A DNA stretch of 64,000 nt, from positions 1,922,001 through 1,986,000 of the forward strand of contig CP053162.1 in assembly GCA_014607495.2 (NCBI GenBank), given 5' to 3'. Below the pieces are notes generated by a model. That model was not told the origin of the DNA. It saw nothing but the letters and a program-made list of their open reading frames with translations, and made no database searches. Both the position numbers and the translations under genes were made by a program. Positions 54,635-64,000 of the stretch are shown one piece after another. The stretch is from Carposina sasakii. Taxonomy: Eukaryota > Arthropoda > Insecta > Lepidoptera > Carposinidae. Position 1 is the stretch's first letter. Each line of letters begins with the position of its first letter.

Positions 54635-54670
54635 TATAAAAAGCAACAGGCTCACCACCTCGGCATCAGT
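54635..54670 (+). promoter_or_regulatory. TATA box and arthropod initiator of the cuticle gene
   Basis: TATAAAAA at 54635-54642 is followed 31 bp later (start to start) by TCAGT at 54666-54670, the arthropod initiator. This predicts a 5' UTR of about 50 bases before the ATG at 54719. The spacing is ideal for a strongly regulated cuticle promoter. Confidence 0.8.
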
Positions 54671-54718
54671 TCAGAGTAACCCATCATTAGTACAGCATCC
54701 AGACTTGGAGTTGCCGAC

Positions 54719-54727
54719 ATGAAATTG
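54719..54727 (+). CDS. Cuticular protein exon 1 (MKL)
   Basis: Nine coding bases, ATGAAATTG, then donor GTAAAT. A minimal first coding exon that breaks the signal peptide after about three codons is the usual layout of insect cuticle protein genes. Confidence 0.88.
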
Positions 54728-57700
54728 GTAAATGTCAACCGTGTGTGATAGTGACAACTGACAAATGATATTAACTAATGAGCTGTCAAAAAGGATGGTG
54801 TCGTAATTTGTGCTGTGTGACAGTTAGAACAGAAATTAGAACCGGAGAGAGTCGTTTGATTTATTGATATGTGACGTTTGGGAGATAATAGTGTAATCTG
54901 TAGTTACATCACATTTTTCGGATTTTTTTCAGGACAGCTGTCTTGAAAACTCTCAATATTTCGTGTAGTACCTAATAAGGAGTGAACATTTAGTATGATT
55001 AAATCTAAAACAAATCAGAATAACTAGAATAAAAATAATTTTTGATATGCAACTGGCATTTCAAAAAGCTCTTGTTAAAGATGTCTATTATCACTATAAA
55101 TGGAAACCAAGATGTTGTATATTTAATATTTACTATTTTCCTCAGGTTGTCATAGCCGCTGTGATAGCGGTTTGTGGTGGTGCCAAGCTGGACAGGACCT
55201 ATCTTCCTCCAGCATCAGCCAAATCTGCTGGTGGTAGCCCTGGATCCTTACAAACCCCATTCGCCGGAAACTCCTTTAACAACGGTCTTGGAGGACTTCC
55301 TAAGGGAAGCTACAGCAATGACTTTCAAGGAGTAGTGGTAGACGCAGCAGTTGGTACCAGAACATCTGAAGGAGACTCAGGTCTTGGAGCACCTAGAGCT
55401 GCGTATGGATCTCCAAACTCCAAAGTTGGAGAAGCTGCCTTCAGGCCTACTTTTGGAGCTGGATTCCGTCACACTGACGCTGATGGTTCTTTGGGTGATC
55501 ATCAGGATTCCTTCAATGGAAATCAGCATTCTTTTGGAGATAATCATGCTGATGGTCTAGCTGCTGGGTCTCATGCAGCACCTGAGAGGCCGGAAAGACC
55601 TCAAGCTGTCTTGGAACGTGCCGCTAATACTATCAGACTCGAAAGTGAAGTTGGACCGGAAAACTATCATTATGCATACGAAACTGACAACGGAATTTAT
55701 GCTGAGGAAAATGCTGTGGCCACGAATGGAGTTCAAGCTCAAGGTGGCTATTCGTACACGGCTGATGATGGCCAGGTTTACAGTGTGACTTATACAGCTG
55801 ATGAGGGCGGTTATCAGCCCAAGGGTGACCATTTGCCAACCCCTCCGCCTATTCCTGAAGAAATCCTGAAGTCTTTGGAGCTGAACGCTCAGGAAGAAGC
55901 TGCTGGCATCGTTGATGATGGTAAGCATTTTATTTATTTCTGGCAAAAGATGTAGTTCATAAATCAATAATCTTTCATACTAATTAGGTACAAGGATAAA
56001 AAAAGCCTTATTGGAAACCGGTTTCCAAACTTCGGTTACCAAAACGGCCGAAGGGATGTTATTACAGCAGCTATAATAGTTTAAAGTTCCGACCTACAAA
56101 AGGGATATTTCTATTGTTTCTATGTAGAAGCAAAAGCAAAACTAGACAAATTAAATATAAATAAGTATGTACGTATGCCCATTGACTGATAGTCATTTTT
56201 TTAAATCCTATATGTAGCTATTTTCCAAACAAGAAGTTAATCCAGTCTTGAAATCTATACATATCTTCTTCTATATCTCTACATATACTTGTAACAAAAA
56301 TGCAACTGTCTGTACATGGAAGATATATGAGAATAAATATTATAGGAGACCTTTATCAACGTAATAGAACCCAAAAGAATGATGTTTGGAATTTTTGTCT
56401 GTTCGTCGGTTTGTCTGTGCGTTTGAGCACACTAATCTCAGAAACGGCTGAACCGATTTCGATGCAGTTTTCAGAAATATATTGTGACAGGTCCTACTTA
56501 ATATATAGGCTACTTTTTATCCCGGGAAAATGTTTTTATTCCGGATAATTTCGACATTTTGTATTTTCTGTAGTCCAAGCGGACGGAGTCGCGGGCGTCC
56601 ACTAGTAAACCATATCTTTTAACATCATAGCTATAATACCGGTGTTAATTAATTATGCAAATAATTATGATTAATTATTATGAAACTATTATAGATTTAA
56701 ACGTATATTAACATTATAGAGTTAAACGCGTTGCTGTGCGCGCCGGCCCTTATATACAAAATGTGCCTATTAGAGAACATTGTAAAACGATGACATTCTG
56801 ATTGTCCCCGTTATGCTTATCATATCTATAGGATCTCCTTCATGATTCTGCAGTTCTGGCTACCCCATTTCGGGAAAACAGCCGTGTATACACGAGTATG
56901 TGTTTACAAATACACATACATATAATCACGCCTTTATCCCTTACGAGGTAGGCAGAGCACCAAGGGCCGATAGAACCACATGGTGCCACTTCTGACCAAT
57001 TTTGAGGGTATACTTAGTTGAGATGTACAAGTTCGGTCATTAGTGACAGGTGGTCAGTATGTGTTTACTGGAAAAAATAGCACATGTATTAAATAGAGAC
57101 TTATTATACTATTTGTAAAAAGTATGACGAAAACGTATTTACGGTCCAATTTTAGAACCATATTTGGGGCCGATTTTGCCAATCGTCGTATAGCCTTTTA
57201 GAACAATAAAGTTGATGCTGTCTTTCTTTAAATCTTGAGAATGATAGAGACAGCATCAAATTTATTCTTCAGATAAGTTAAGAAAAAATAGCCCTTAAAA
57301 GGAAAATATAGCTTTTATTATTGAAGTATTCACTACATTTTACTATATACTTACGTTTTCAAAGTTTATTTTGTGTTCATATAGCCCAGTCTTTCCCAAA
57401 GTGGGCAATAACACCCCCTCGTGGGCGTTAGAGGCCTAGAGAGGGACAGTTAAGGCCCCAGAAAAAATAGCGCAACTAATATGCTATTGACATTTTTAAG
57501 GTGAAATAGAAATGGGGGCGCTCTATGAGGGCGTTACTGATTTTCAAAGTAAATAATAAGTTTGCAAACCTCTGATATAGCCAGTAATGCCCAGTAGATA
57601 AAGTTCCTTTCCATATAGGTGTAGTTAAATAAAATGCTGTCTAAGATTAATTTGAGTTGAAGGTCGAAGTATGCTCGGACTAGAGTGACAGATTTTTATT

Positions 57701-60700
57701 AATAAGACCGTGGATGTACCTATATACCTTTAACGAAGGGTACGTATTCTATACATGAAATAAAGTAAGTTTATGCAACTTTTTTTTGACATCGTGCGAA
57801 ATTTATAGTGTCTAGTGTTTATGTTAGTTTTTTTATAGACGATATTAATTATTTTTCGTGAAAAAATCTACGCGCGTAGTGCAAGCGAAAACGCAGTCTA
57901 TTTACTCAACTTTGATAATATTTTGAAACCAGACACTCATATGCTTCCATGGAAAAAATGATCGTGAAGAGGAGATCCGTAGTTTTCGGAAACGTTAACC
58001 AAAAATCATCCTGTATATAAACAAAACAACTTGACAAATACCGGTTCTATAGAAGCGTGATGAATCAAAACAAGTCTAATTAATTATACTACAAACGAAA
58101 ATATTCAAAACTGTCACTCGATTTACATACAAGAATAAATCAATATCATCAAACCGTAATACACTATCGTCCATAGTTTAATTTTCTAGGAACCATACAG
58201 CCACAAATTACTTTTTAAATCCATTGTGATGTAGGTAATAAATGCGACAATTCATCAGATGCTGACAACTTTCATTTTTTATTTACAGGCTCTTACGATG
58301 CTCAGAAATACAATGCGGGAGGCGATTATAGCCAAAGCGACAATGCTAATAACCAGTACAATGAAAGGCAATCGTCGAAAGGCAAACCTGTGAACCGACA
58401 TGAATCAGATGCGGTAACAAGCGGATCGTTCATCAATCAGAGTAATCAGCCTTTTAGAAGACCTAATGAATCTAGTGCATCTAATGGACCTAATGAAATA
58501 CCGGAACAAAATGTTCACAAACAAGATGGCAACGTACAAAAACCGACTTCAAGCAATGGTTTTGGATCGTCTAACAGGTTCACGTCTATTGCACAAGCGC
58601 AAAGTGGACCTTTAGATAATGGAATCAAAAACCAAAAACCTGCGTTCGGAAATGGCTTTGGTTCATCCAATAGATTCGCAGCAAATGGTCAAACTGGACA
58701 AGTCTCTAACGCAGCTTCTGGAAACGGATATAACTCAAACAACGAATACCTTCCTCCAGGAAATTCTAGACCAGTGAATTTAAATCGTAAACCTAAACCT
58801 GAAGAGCTAGAGCTATCTACTGATATTAGTGCAGCCCCCAGTTTTAACCAAGAATATAATGCAAAACCGCAATCTTCAGCTCCTGAATCACAAGCGTTCC
58901 CCAAGGGTCAATCAAATGGGCAGTACCAATCCCAGACCGCCGAGTCTAATGCTGCATTTAGTTCGCCTAGCAACCGACCTACTTCAATTTCATCACCAAG
59001 CAATTTGAATAAGGATGGCTTCAACCATATTGGTAATAATAATGTGAACAAAAAGGAGGTATCTTCACATAGTTCACAAAATAGCAATGAATACTTACCC
59101 CCTCAAAATAGCTTTAACCGCCCAGCCAACCAAGGCCTGCGTCCGCAACAAAACCAACCTGTTAATTCGGTAGGATCTGGTTTTAACGTGAAAAGTGCTT
59201 CTTCAGATCAGAAAAATACTCAACCTGGTGAAAACTTCGGAAAGTTTTCAAGTGCATCTGCGTCATTTACTTCCAATGGACATCAACCATCTGAACAGCT
59301 AACGAATGGTAATATCAATGGTCAAAGGTATCAGCAACCCGGAAACAATGTAGCGCTTTCGTACAATACTTTTAACTCTCAGAAATCGACAATACAACCT
59401 CAAACAGAATTAACTACACCTTTTGAATCTAACGAAAAGCCATCAAACAAAGACCATTCTTTTGAAGGTGTTTACCAGACTACTCGAAAACCAACTTCAT
59501 TAAGTTTACAACCATTGAATAACAATCCTTCACAATCACAATTTATAAGCCAATCTGCGGACCAAAGCCAAGCTATATCCTCAGCGTCAACTGCTGTACG
59601 TCCACGACCTCAAATATCACAAAGCCAAAGTTTTTCACATGCACAAAATCCCAACTCAGTAAACCCAGCACGTCTTCCTCAAATACCTGGACAGTTCCAA
59701 TCCTTTGGAAATAAACAGCGGCCATCTCAAAACCAAGCTGCTCCTGAAGATGCACAGATAGCTGCTTCCACTATTCGTCCTTCAATAACTCCTGCTTTTG
59801 TACAACGTCAAGGCCAAGATGATTCATATTACTATAATCAACCTGCACGGCCTTTCAATACACCCCAATCTCAAACTCAAGGATCCAGATTTCCGAATAC
59901 GCCATCTAATAACTTTAATAACTTAAACAGACAAGGCTTTACCGCTCAAAGTAATTCCCAATATTCAAGTGCTCCCCAATTTGGAAGTGCCCAATCGTCA
60001 CAAACTGATTTATCTCAGACTTCTCCAAAATATCCTCAGGAATCTGATTTAGCTTCTGTTGCTCCAACATCAGCCAATAAGCAAATTTCTGCCGAAAGCA
60101 GTGCTCAATTTGGCCCTCAGTCAACCCGATTCCAGTCCCCACAAAATAGTTTCACCCAAGGATCCAGCAGGTACCCTCAACCACCGTCTCTATTACCTGT
60201 AGGTTCTACCTCCCCTACGAAGAAAGAATCCAGTTCTCCTGTAAACGGGGTAACTCAGGCATCTGCTTCACCCTTCGGTGGATCTCCTACACCTTCCACC
60301 AGTTTTAATAACAAGCAATTCGGTCAATTTAGCTCCCGACCCAGCAACCAAAATCAGTTTTCACATAGCTCAAGCCAGCAACTATCACAAGAATCTCCTT
60401 TGCCATCAAATCGACCGTCATCTCAACTCCAATCAAACTCTCCGAATCAGTTTAACCAGAAATTGGCATCTCAAAGCCAATCTCAAAGTTTTGGACAGCG
60501 ACCTTCAAGTCAACAGCCCTCTGCCCAACGACCATTTAGTCAACGACCATCAGGACAACCTTCAGGGAATGCTCAGCCAGAACCCTCTGATAACAGTCCC
60601 GCTGTTGCAACCCAGCAATATTCTGGACAAATATACGAATACAATAAACCTAGCCAGATTTTGCCCGCACCTGCTCATAAAGAACCTTCCGCTAGCTCTA

Positions 60701-61326
60701 GTCAATTTGGTCAGAAAGTGAACTCCCAACCATCCCAATCTCACCCTGATCAGCCACAGGGCAGTGATGACAGTATCAATTCAGCTAGTTCTCAAAATAC
60801 TGTGCAAGCTAATCAGCCATTTGCCGGACAGTCACCTAGGCCACAGTTCGGTGCACAACCCTCAAAGCCTCAATTCGGTGTCCAACCATCCAAACCACAG
60901 TTTGCGCAACCATCAAGGCCACAGTTCAGTGCACAAGCATCATCACAGTTCAACGCTCAACCTTCTAGACCTCAATTTGTTGCTCAATCCTCTTTTTCAT
61001 CAAACGCAGCAGCTCAGGAGGAAAATTCTCCAGTCCAAGGCTCTCATCCCCAAGTCAATCAAGACCAAAGACAACAGAACTCATGCTGTGGCCAGAAGCA
61101 TATTGGACAAGACAGCAGCGCACAGCCTACACAAGCGAGCGCTTTTTCATCCATCAATGGACAAGGATCAAGTGAAGCAACTGCTGAAGTGAACAATGGC
61201 TTTGCTCAAGGACCTAGCTTTAGGCCTGAACAAGCAGGTAGCCAATCTTTTGCAGGAAGAGGAGAACAATTCGGTGGACCAAGAGTTCCACCTAGCTTTG
61301 ACGAAAAGACCGGTTATCATTACTAA
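54719..61326 (+). CDS. RR-1 cuticular protein with long Q/S/N-rich tail (3 exons, 1273 aa)
   Basis: Exons 54719-54727, 55146-55920 and 58289-61326 join in frame with GT-AG introns. Residues 1-16 form a signal peptide whose first three residues (MKL) are alone in exon 1. Residues about 175-228 are one Rebers-Riddiford chitin-binding domain of RR-1 type, with '[13 protein letters not shown]' and 'TADEGGYQP', followed by '[11 protein letters not shown]'. From about 262 to the end is a low-complexity tail rich in Gln, Ser, Asn, Pro and Phe. It has internal repeats, such as duplicated 'NGFGSSNRF', two 'EYLPP' motifs and a run of 'RPQF'/'KPQF' units near 60840-60980. The tail ends in 'FDEKTGYHY'. 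The family is secreted into the procuticle, where the R&R domain binds chitin. What the tail does is not known; an elastic or cross-linking matrix is an inference. Most RR-1 proteins are far shorter. Confidence 0.94.
55146..55920 (+). CDS. Cuticular protein exon 2, signal peptide rest and R&R domain
   Basis: Acceptor CAG at 55143-55145 and donor GTAAGC at 55921, ending in phase 1. It encodes residues 4-261: the hydrophobic 'VVIAAVIAV', a Gly/Ser-rich spacer, and the whole chitin-binding domain. The open frame reads back to an ATG at 55047 inside intron 1, but that start would lose the signal peptide and is not preferred. Confidence 0.93.
56285..56605 (-). mobile_element. Repeat family C copy in cuticle gene intron 2
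   Basis: 'GCTGAACCGATTTCGATGC' through 'GTCGCGGGCGTCCACTAGTA'; close match to 26040-26357. Confidence 0.72.
56905..57060 (-). mobile_element. Repeat R, 3' part, in cuticle gene intron 2
   Basis: Minus strand contains 'CTCTGCCTACCTCGTAAGGG' and ends in a TATGTATG tail. Confidence 0.65.
57190..57290. mobile_element. Short hairpin element in cuticle gene intron 2
   Basis: 'CAATAAAGTTGATGCTGTCT' is inverted against 'GAGACAGCATCAAATTTATT', making a stem of about 20-25 bp with flanking partial similarity. Related to the arm at 36150. Confidence 0.6.
57727..58015 (-). mobile_element. MITE-A copy, reversed, truncated, in cuticle gene intron 2
   Basis: 'AACGAAGGGTACGTATTC' to AAAAATCATCCTGT. It ends about 270 bp before exon 3. 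Confidence 0.85.
58289..61326 (+). CDS. Cuticular protein exon 3, low-complexity tail
   Basis: Acceptor 'TTTATTTACAG' at 58278-58288. The two exon bases GC complete Gly262, and 1011 codons follow to TAA at 61324-61326. The single 3-kb exon encodes the entire Q/S/N-rich tail. Its only adjacent cysteines, 'NSCCGQKH', lie near the C-terminus and could form a disulfide. Confidence 0.93.
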
Positions 61327-61708
61327 AGAAAGTCACCATAGAATCTTATCATTTAGTAAGTCACTCCTTAACTAAAATTTACGTCATGATTATAATTTAG
61401 TCTACTTTATTCAGATAAGGTCCCGAAAATAACGATGCTATCGTGACTGAAAGTTGAATTACTGCATATTATTAAACTATGACAGTCCGCGGGGGAAACA
61501 GGTTGTGAAAGAAAACAGTGATAAAACGTGTCGATAATCTTAAAACAAGTTAAATTTTATTGAAATATAGATTCTCTAGTTGTGATAGAAATATAATTAT
61601 GATAATAGAGACTAATGAATGTATTAATTATGATATAAATCTTAATAATTATTTTTATAAAAGTGTAAAAAAATAAGTTTAAATTTTAAAATAAATTATT
61701 TTGTAAAT

Positions 61709-61718
61709 AATAAATAAA
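61709..61718 (+). terminator. Poly(A) signals of the cuticle gene
   Basis: Two overlapping AATAAA hexamers lie about 385 bp after the stop. Downstream 'TTGTGTTTATC' is GT-rich. An earlier AATAAA-like run is at about 61690. Confidence 0.6.
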
Positions 61719-62341
61719 CATTGTGTTTATCAGTTAAGCGTTTATTTGACTCGACCACTGTCAATTACCAATGTATTAATTACCTTATAAATATTATTTA
61801 CAGGTAACAATTAGTATTTTTAATTTAATTCTGTTAGTAATGATAAGGAATTCGGGCTTTCTCTCAGCAACTTGTCATGTGTGTGATCCCGTTATGTTAA
61901 ATGTGGCTGCTAGATCTCCTTTATGATTCTGCAGGTTCTGGCTACCCTATATTATGATAAATAATTATGTATAAGAAAATTTCTTTCGAAATTTATCAAA
62001 AATGTGATTTTTTATAGTGTGTTAAACTGAATCTATAATTACTAAAATATACTAAAATATTATAGAACTGCAATACAAAATATTAAATTATATTTTAAAG
62101 ATCAATTCGCTCTGTGTTTTATCGCCTAAGATACGAGTAATATTGCATTTTTATAGGTTGAAAAGATCTAAAACCCGTCTGTGATCAAGCAATCTATGGT
62201 GTTATTACAAAATACCGTTTAAAGTTAGACATTGTCTAAAACTGACATCCTGACTGATAGCAATGTGTATAATATCTGTCAAATTTTAAATTAAGTTAAT
62301 TTTTTCTCCTAATTATCTTAAATACAACAATATTTTAGTAT
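61719..62341. other. Downstream flank of the cuticle gene
   Basis: AT-rich, with a repeat D fragment at about 61855-61950. No gene recognised. Confidence 0.45.
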
Positions 62342-62346
62342 ATCTA

Positions 62347-62611
62347 TGGGGGTCAATTCTCGAAAAGTCTCGAGTTGGAACGAAGCCGAAACGGAACCGT
62401 TGTAGACGCTCAGAACAAAGCAATAATTACTTTACGACGACATTTCAGCACGAGACAAATATATGTTTTTATTCTGTCATACTTACGACCGATGCGTGCT
62501 AAAATACAAGCGGTAAGTATACTCGTATATTGCTTCGCACCGCGTTTCGTTAACGGTTCGTTAGTGGTTGCGTTTCGGCTAAAAAAATTCAAGAATTGCC
62601 CCCATGATCAA
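62347..62611. mobile_element. MITE with GGGGGTCAATTCT termini
   Basis: ATGGGGGTCAATTCTCGAA and AATTCAAGAATTGCCCCCAT at the ends; the inverted similarity continues as 'GCCGAAACGGAACCGTT'. About 265 bp. Confidence 0.7.
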
Positions 62612-62741
62612 CGTATTAGTTTGACATGGTCTACTCATAATTATAAAAGACCTGAACCGTAAGGTGCTGATAGACTTTACAAAAGTATACCGATAGAATA
62701 ACGATCGTCAAGACGTAAATAACTTGTGCTTTAAATACATA

Positions 62742-63405
62742 TACAGAATGATTTTTGGTCGTCAACGTTCCCGAAAACTATGAAATCTACTCATCATCAC
62801 GACCATTTTTCTCCATGGAAGCATACCTGGGGAATTTCTGGTTTCCAAAATATTAGGGGCCAAAGTTGAGTAAATAGACTGCGTTTTTCTGCATAAAGGC
62901 TCGAGCACACCGGATGCGTGTGCGTGCACGTAAACGTACAAATACAAATCGTTTATTTGTTCAACACAGGTACAGTACAGAGTACATAAAGGTCTTAGTT
63001 TAAGTAGACGTATACGTACCTCTGAGTTGTAATGTATGGAACTGTATAGGCACGGGCAGACCGGATGCGTATGCGTAGACGTAAGCATAGACGTCAAGCG
63101 GTGACAGTTCTGTACATTAAACTCAGAGGAACGTGCACGTCTACGCTTACGTGCACGCACACGCATCCGGTGTGCTCGAGCCTTAAATGCTCAAAGACGC
63201 GCGTAACAAGATTTTTTACGACAAATAATTAATATCTGTTTATGAAAAAACAAGCATAAACACTGGATACTATAAATTTCGCCCGATCAAGTAATAAAAA
63301 AAAATTTACATCGTAGCATTATTTTTGGCATAAACTTACTTAATTTGATGTATAGAGTGCCTACGTACCCTTCGTTAAGGGTGGCAACGAAAAATATACC
63401 CTGTA
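62742..63405 (+). mobile_element. MITE-A copy containing a foldback insertion
   Basis: TACAGAATGATTTTTGGTCG to TATACCCTGTA with TA on both sides. The element is split at the word GCATAAATGC by the foldback at 62897-63183. Confidence 0.85.
62897..63183. mobile_element. Foldback element inside MITE-A, copy 2
   Basis: Arms AGGCTCGAGCACACCGG and CCGGTGTGCTCGAGCCT are perfect complements, with CGTG-rich interiors. TAA flanks both ends (62894-62896 and 63184-63186). An extra ~70 bp with 'GTTTATTTGTTCAACAC' sits in its left half. Confidence 0.85.
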
Positions 63406-63409
63406 TATA

Positions 63410-64000
63410 CACTACTGTTTTCCAAAAATGGGGTAACCAGAACTGCTGGAAAGAAATTCCACAGTCATGTTTTGCACAGTGGGGACAGACGAAAAAGATC
63501 AGAAACAAGTAAGTTTATCGCCTGAAGAGAATGCTTGAGTTCCTTTATCAACTTTTACCACATGCACGAAAGGAGATGCAGCTGATGTATTAGGGGTACC
63601 TAAATAGCTTTAGGTAGTATGAGTAGATGAACGATTTTAGTAAAAGCTTCTAACCGAACTTGTACATCTCAACTATACCCTCAAAATTGGTCAGAAGTGG
63701 CACCATGTGGTTCTATCGGCCCTTGGTGCTCTGTCTACTCCGTATGGTATAAAGGCGTGACTATATGTATGTATGTATATTTTATTCAAATTCAATTCAA
63801 ATTCTTTATTTCGGACAACTAAGATCCATGGGTTAGTTAAGTTACAGTAAAATAAAATGGTTGGTAGATTTAAATTACATTAAAATTACTAATTATATTA
63901 AATTAATTCACTAAATTAAATTAATTCACTAAATATTATTATTACACCAAATTCATAAGATTAATAAATCATGAACCTGAGAGGCACCCCCTGCGGACGG
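63410..64000. other. Right edge of window: repeat D and repeat R copies
   Basis: Repeat D at about 63410-63600 and repeat R with TATG tail at about 63648-63778. The last 220 bp are AT-rich and include 'TTCAATTCAAATTCTTTATT', a motif also seen near 5010. No gene recognised. Confidence 0.55.

Noticed and set aside
55047..55145. Upstream ATG extending cuticle exon 2 to 302 codons
   Set aside because: It lies in intron 1 and would replace the signal peptide. The MKL exon with TATA, initiator and clean splice sites is the better model.
55557..55967. Minus-strand ORF of 136 codons
   Set aside because: It is a shadow of the R&R-domain exon on the opposite strand; codon structure follows the plus frame.
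60278..61192. Alternative-frame ORFs of 147 and 142 codons
   Set aside because: They are overlapping frames created by the low-complexity cuticle tail.

Overview
This is a nuclear genomic window from an insect, almost certainly a moth or butterfly (Lepidoptera). It is AT-rich and gene-poor, and its genes have GT-AG introns. It holds an insect cuticle gene with an arthropod TATA/initiator promoter. It is also packed with short interspersed repeats, including the repeat carrying 'GCGACTTCGTCCGCGTGGAC' that is familiar from lepidopteran introns. No species can be named from sequence alone.

Two host genes can be modelled with confidence. (1) On the minus strand, 33216 to 21758, ten coding exons join in frame into a 516-residue RPAP3/spaghetti homologue, the TPR co-chaperone of the R2TP complex. 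It has an N-terminal region, one TPR domain with a complete carboxylate clamp, and an RPAP3_C domain. All nine introns have consistent phases, and all but the first carry or abut recognisable repeats. (2) On the plus strand, 54719 to 61326, a three-exon gene encodes a secreted RR-1 cuticular protein of about 1273 residues. It has a signal peptide split by intron 1, one chitin-binding R&R domain, and a tail of about 1000 residues rich in Q, S, N and P.

The most notable mobile element is at 7826-13193. It is a 5.4-kb DNA transposon with perfect 27-bp terminal inverted repeats and a 4-bp AGTT target duplication. It carries an 817-codon open transposase-like frame of the DUF7869 type. Several parts of it have been remodelled by tandem duplication: a tiny first exon with its splice donor, a 31-residue N-terminal coding repeat, and the 3' coding end plus UTR. 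One in-frame stop lies in the repeat array upstream of the 817-codon frame.

The rest is a dense layer of non-autonomous elements. These include a ~380-bp TA-flanked MITE (called MITE-A here, about a dozen copies, two subfamilies), a second TA-flanked long-TIR MITE (MITE-B) with the same termini, three hAT-type MITEs with 8-bp duplications, a TTAA-flanked MITE, foldback elements, several tRNA-derived SINE families and LINE 3' ends. There is also a Tc1-like relic whose right inverted repeat has expanded into four tandem copies, and a 1.75-kb inverted-repeat element enclosing a higher-order 41-bp array. Nesting is common: at 22678-23396 a MITE-A holds both a SINE and a foldback element.

Layout: 1-7825 repeats; 7826-13193 DUF7869 transposon; 13194-21757 repeats including the Tc1 relic and TTAA MITE; 21758-33216 RPAP3; 33217-54634 a gene desert of about 21 kb made of repeats and unique AT-rich DNA; 54635-61718 cuticle gene; 61719-64000 repeats.
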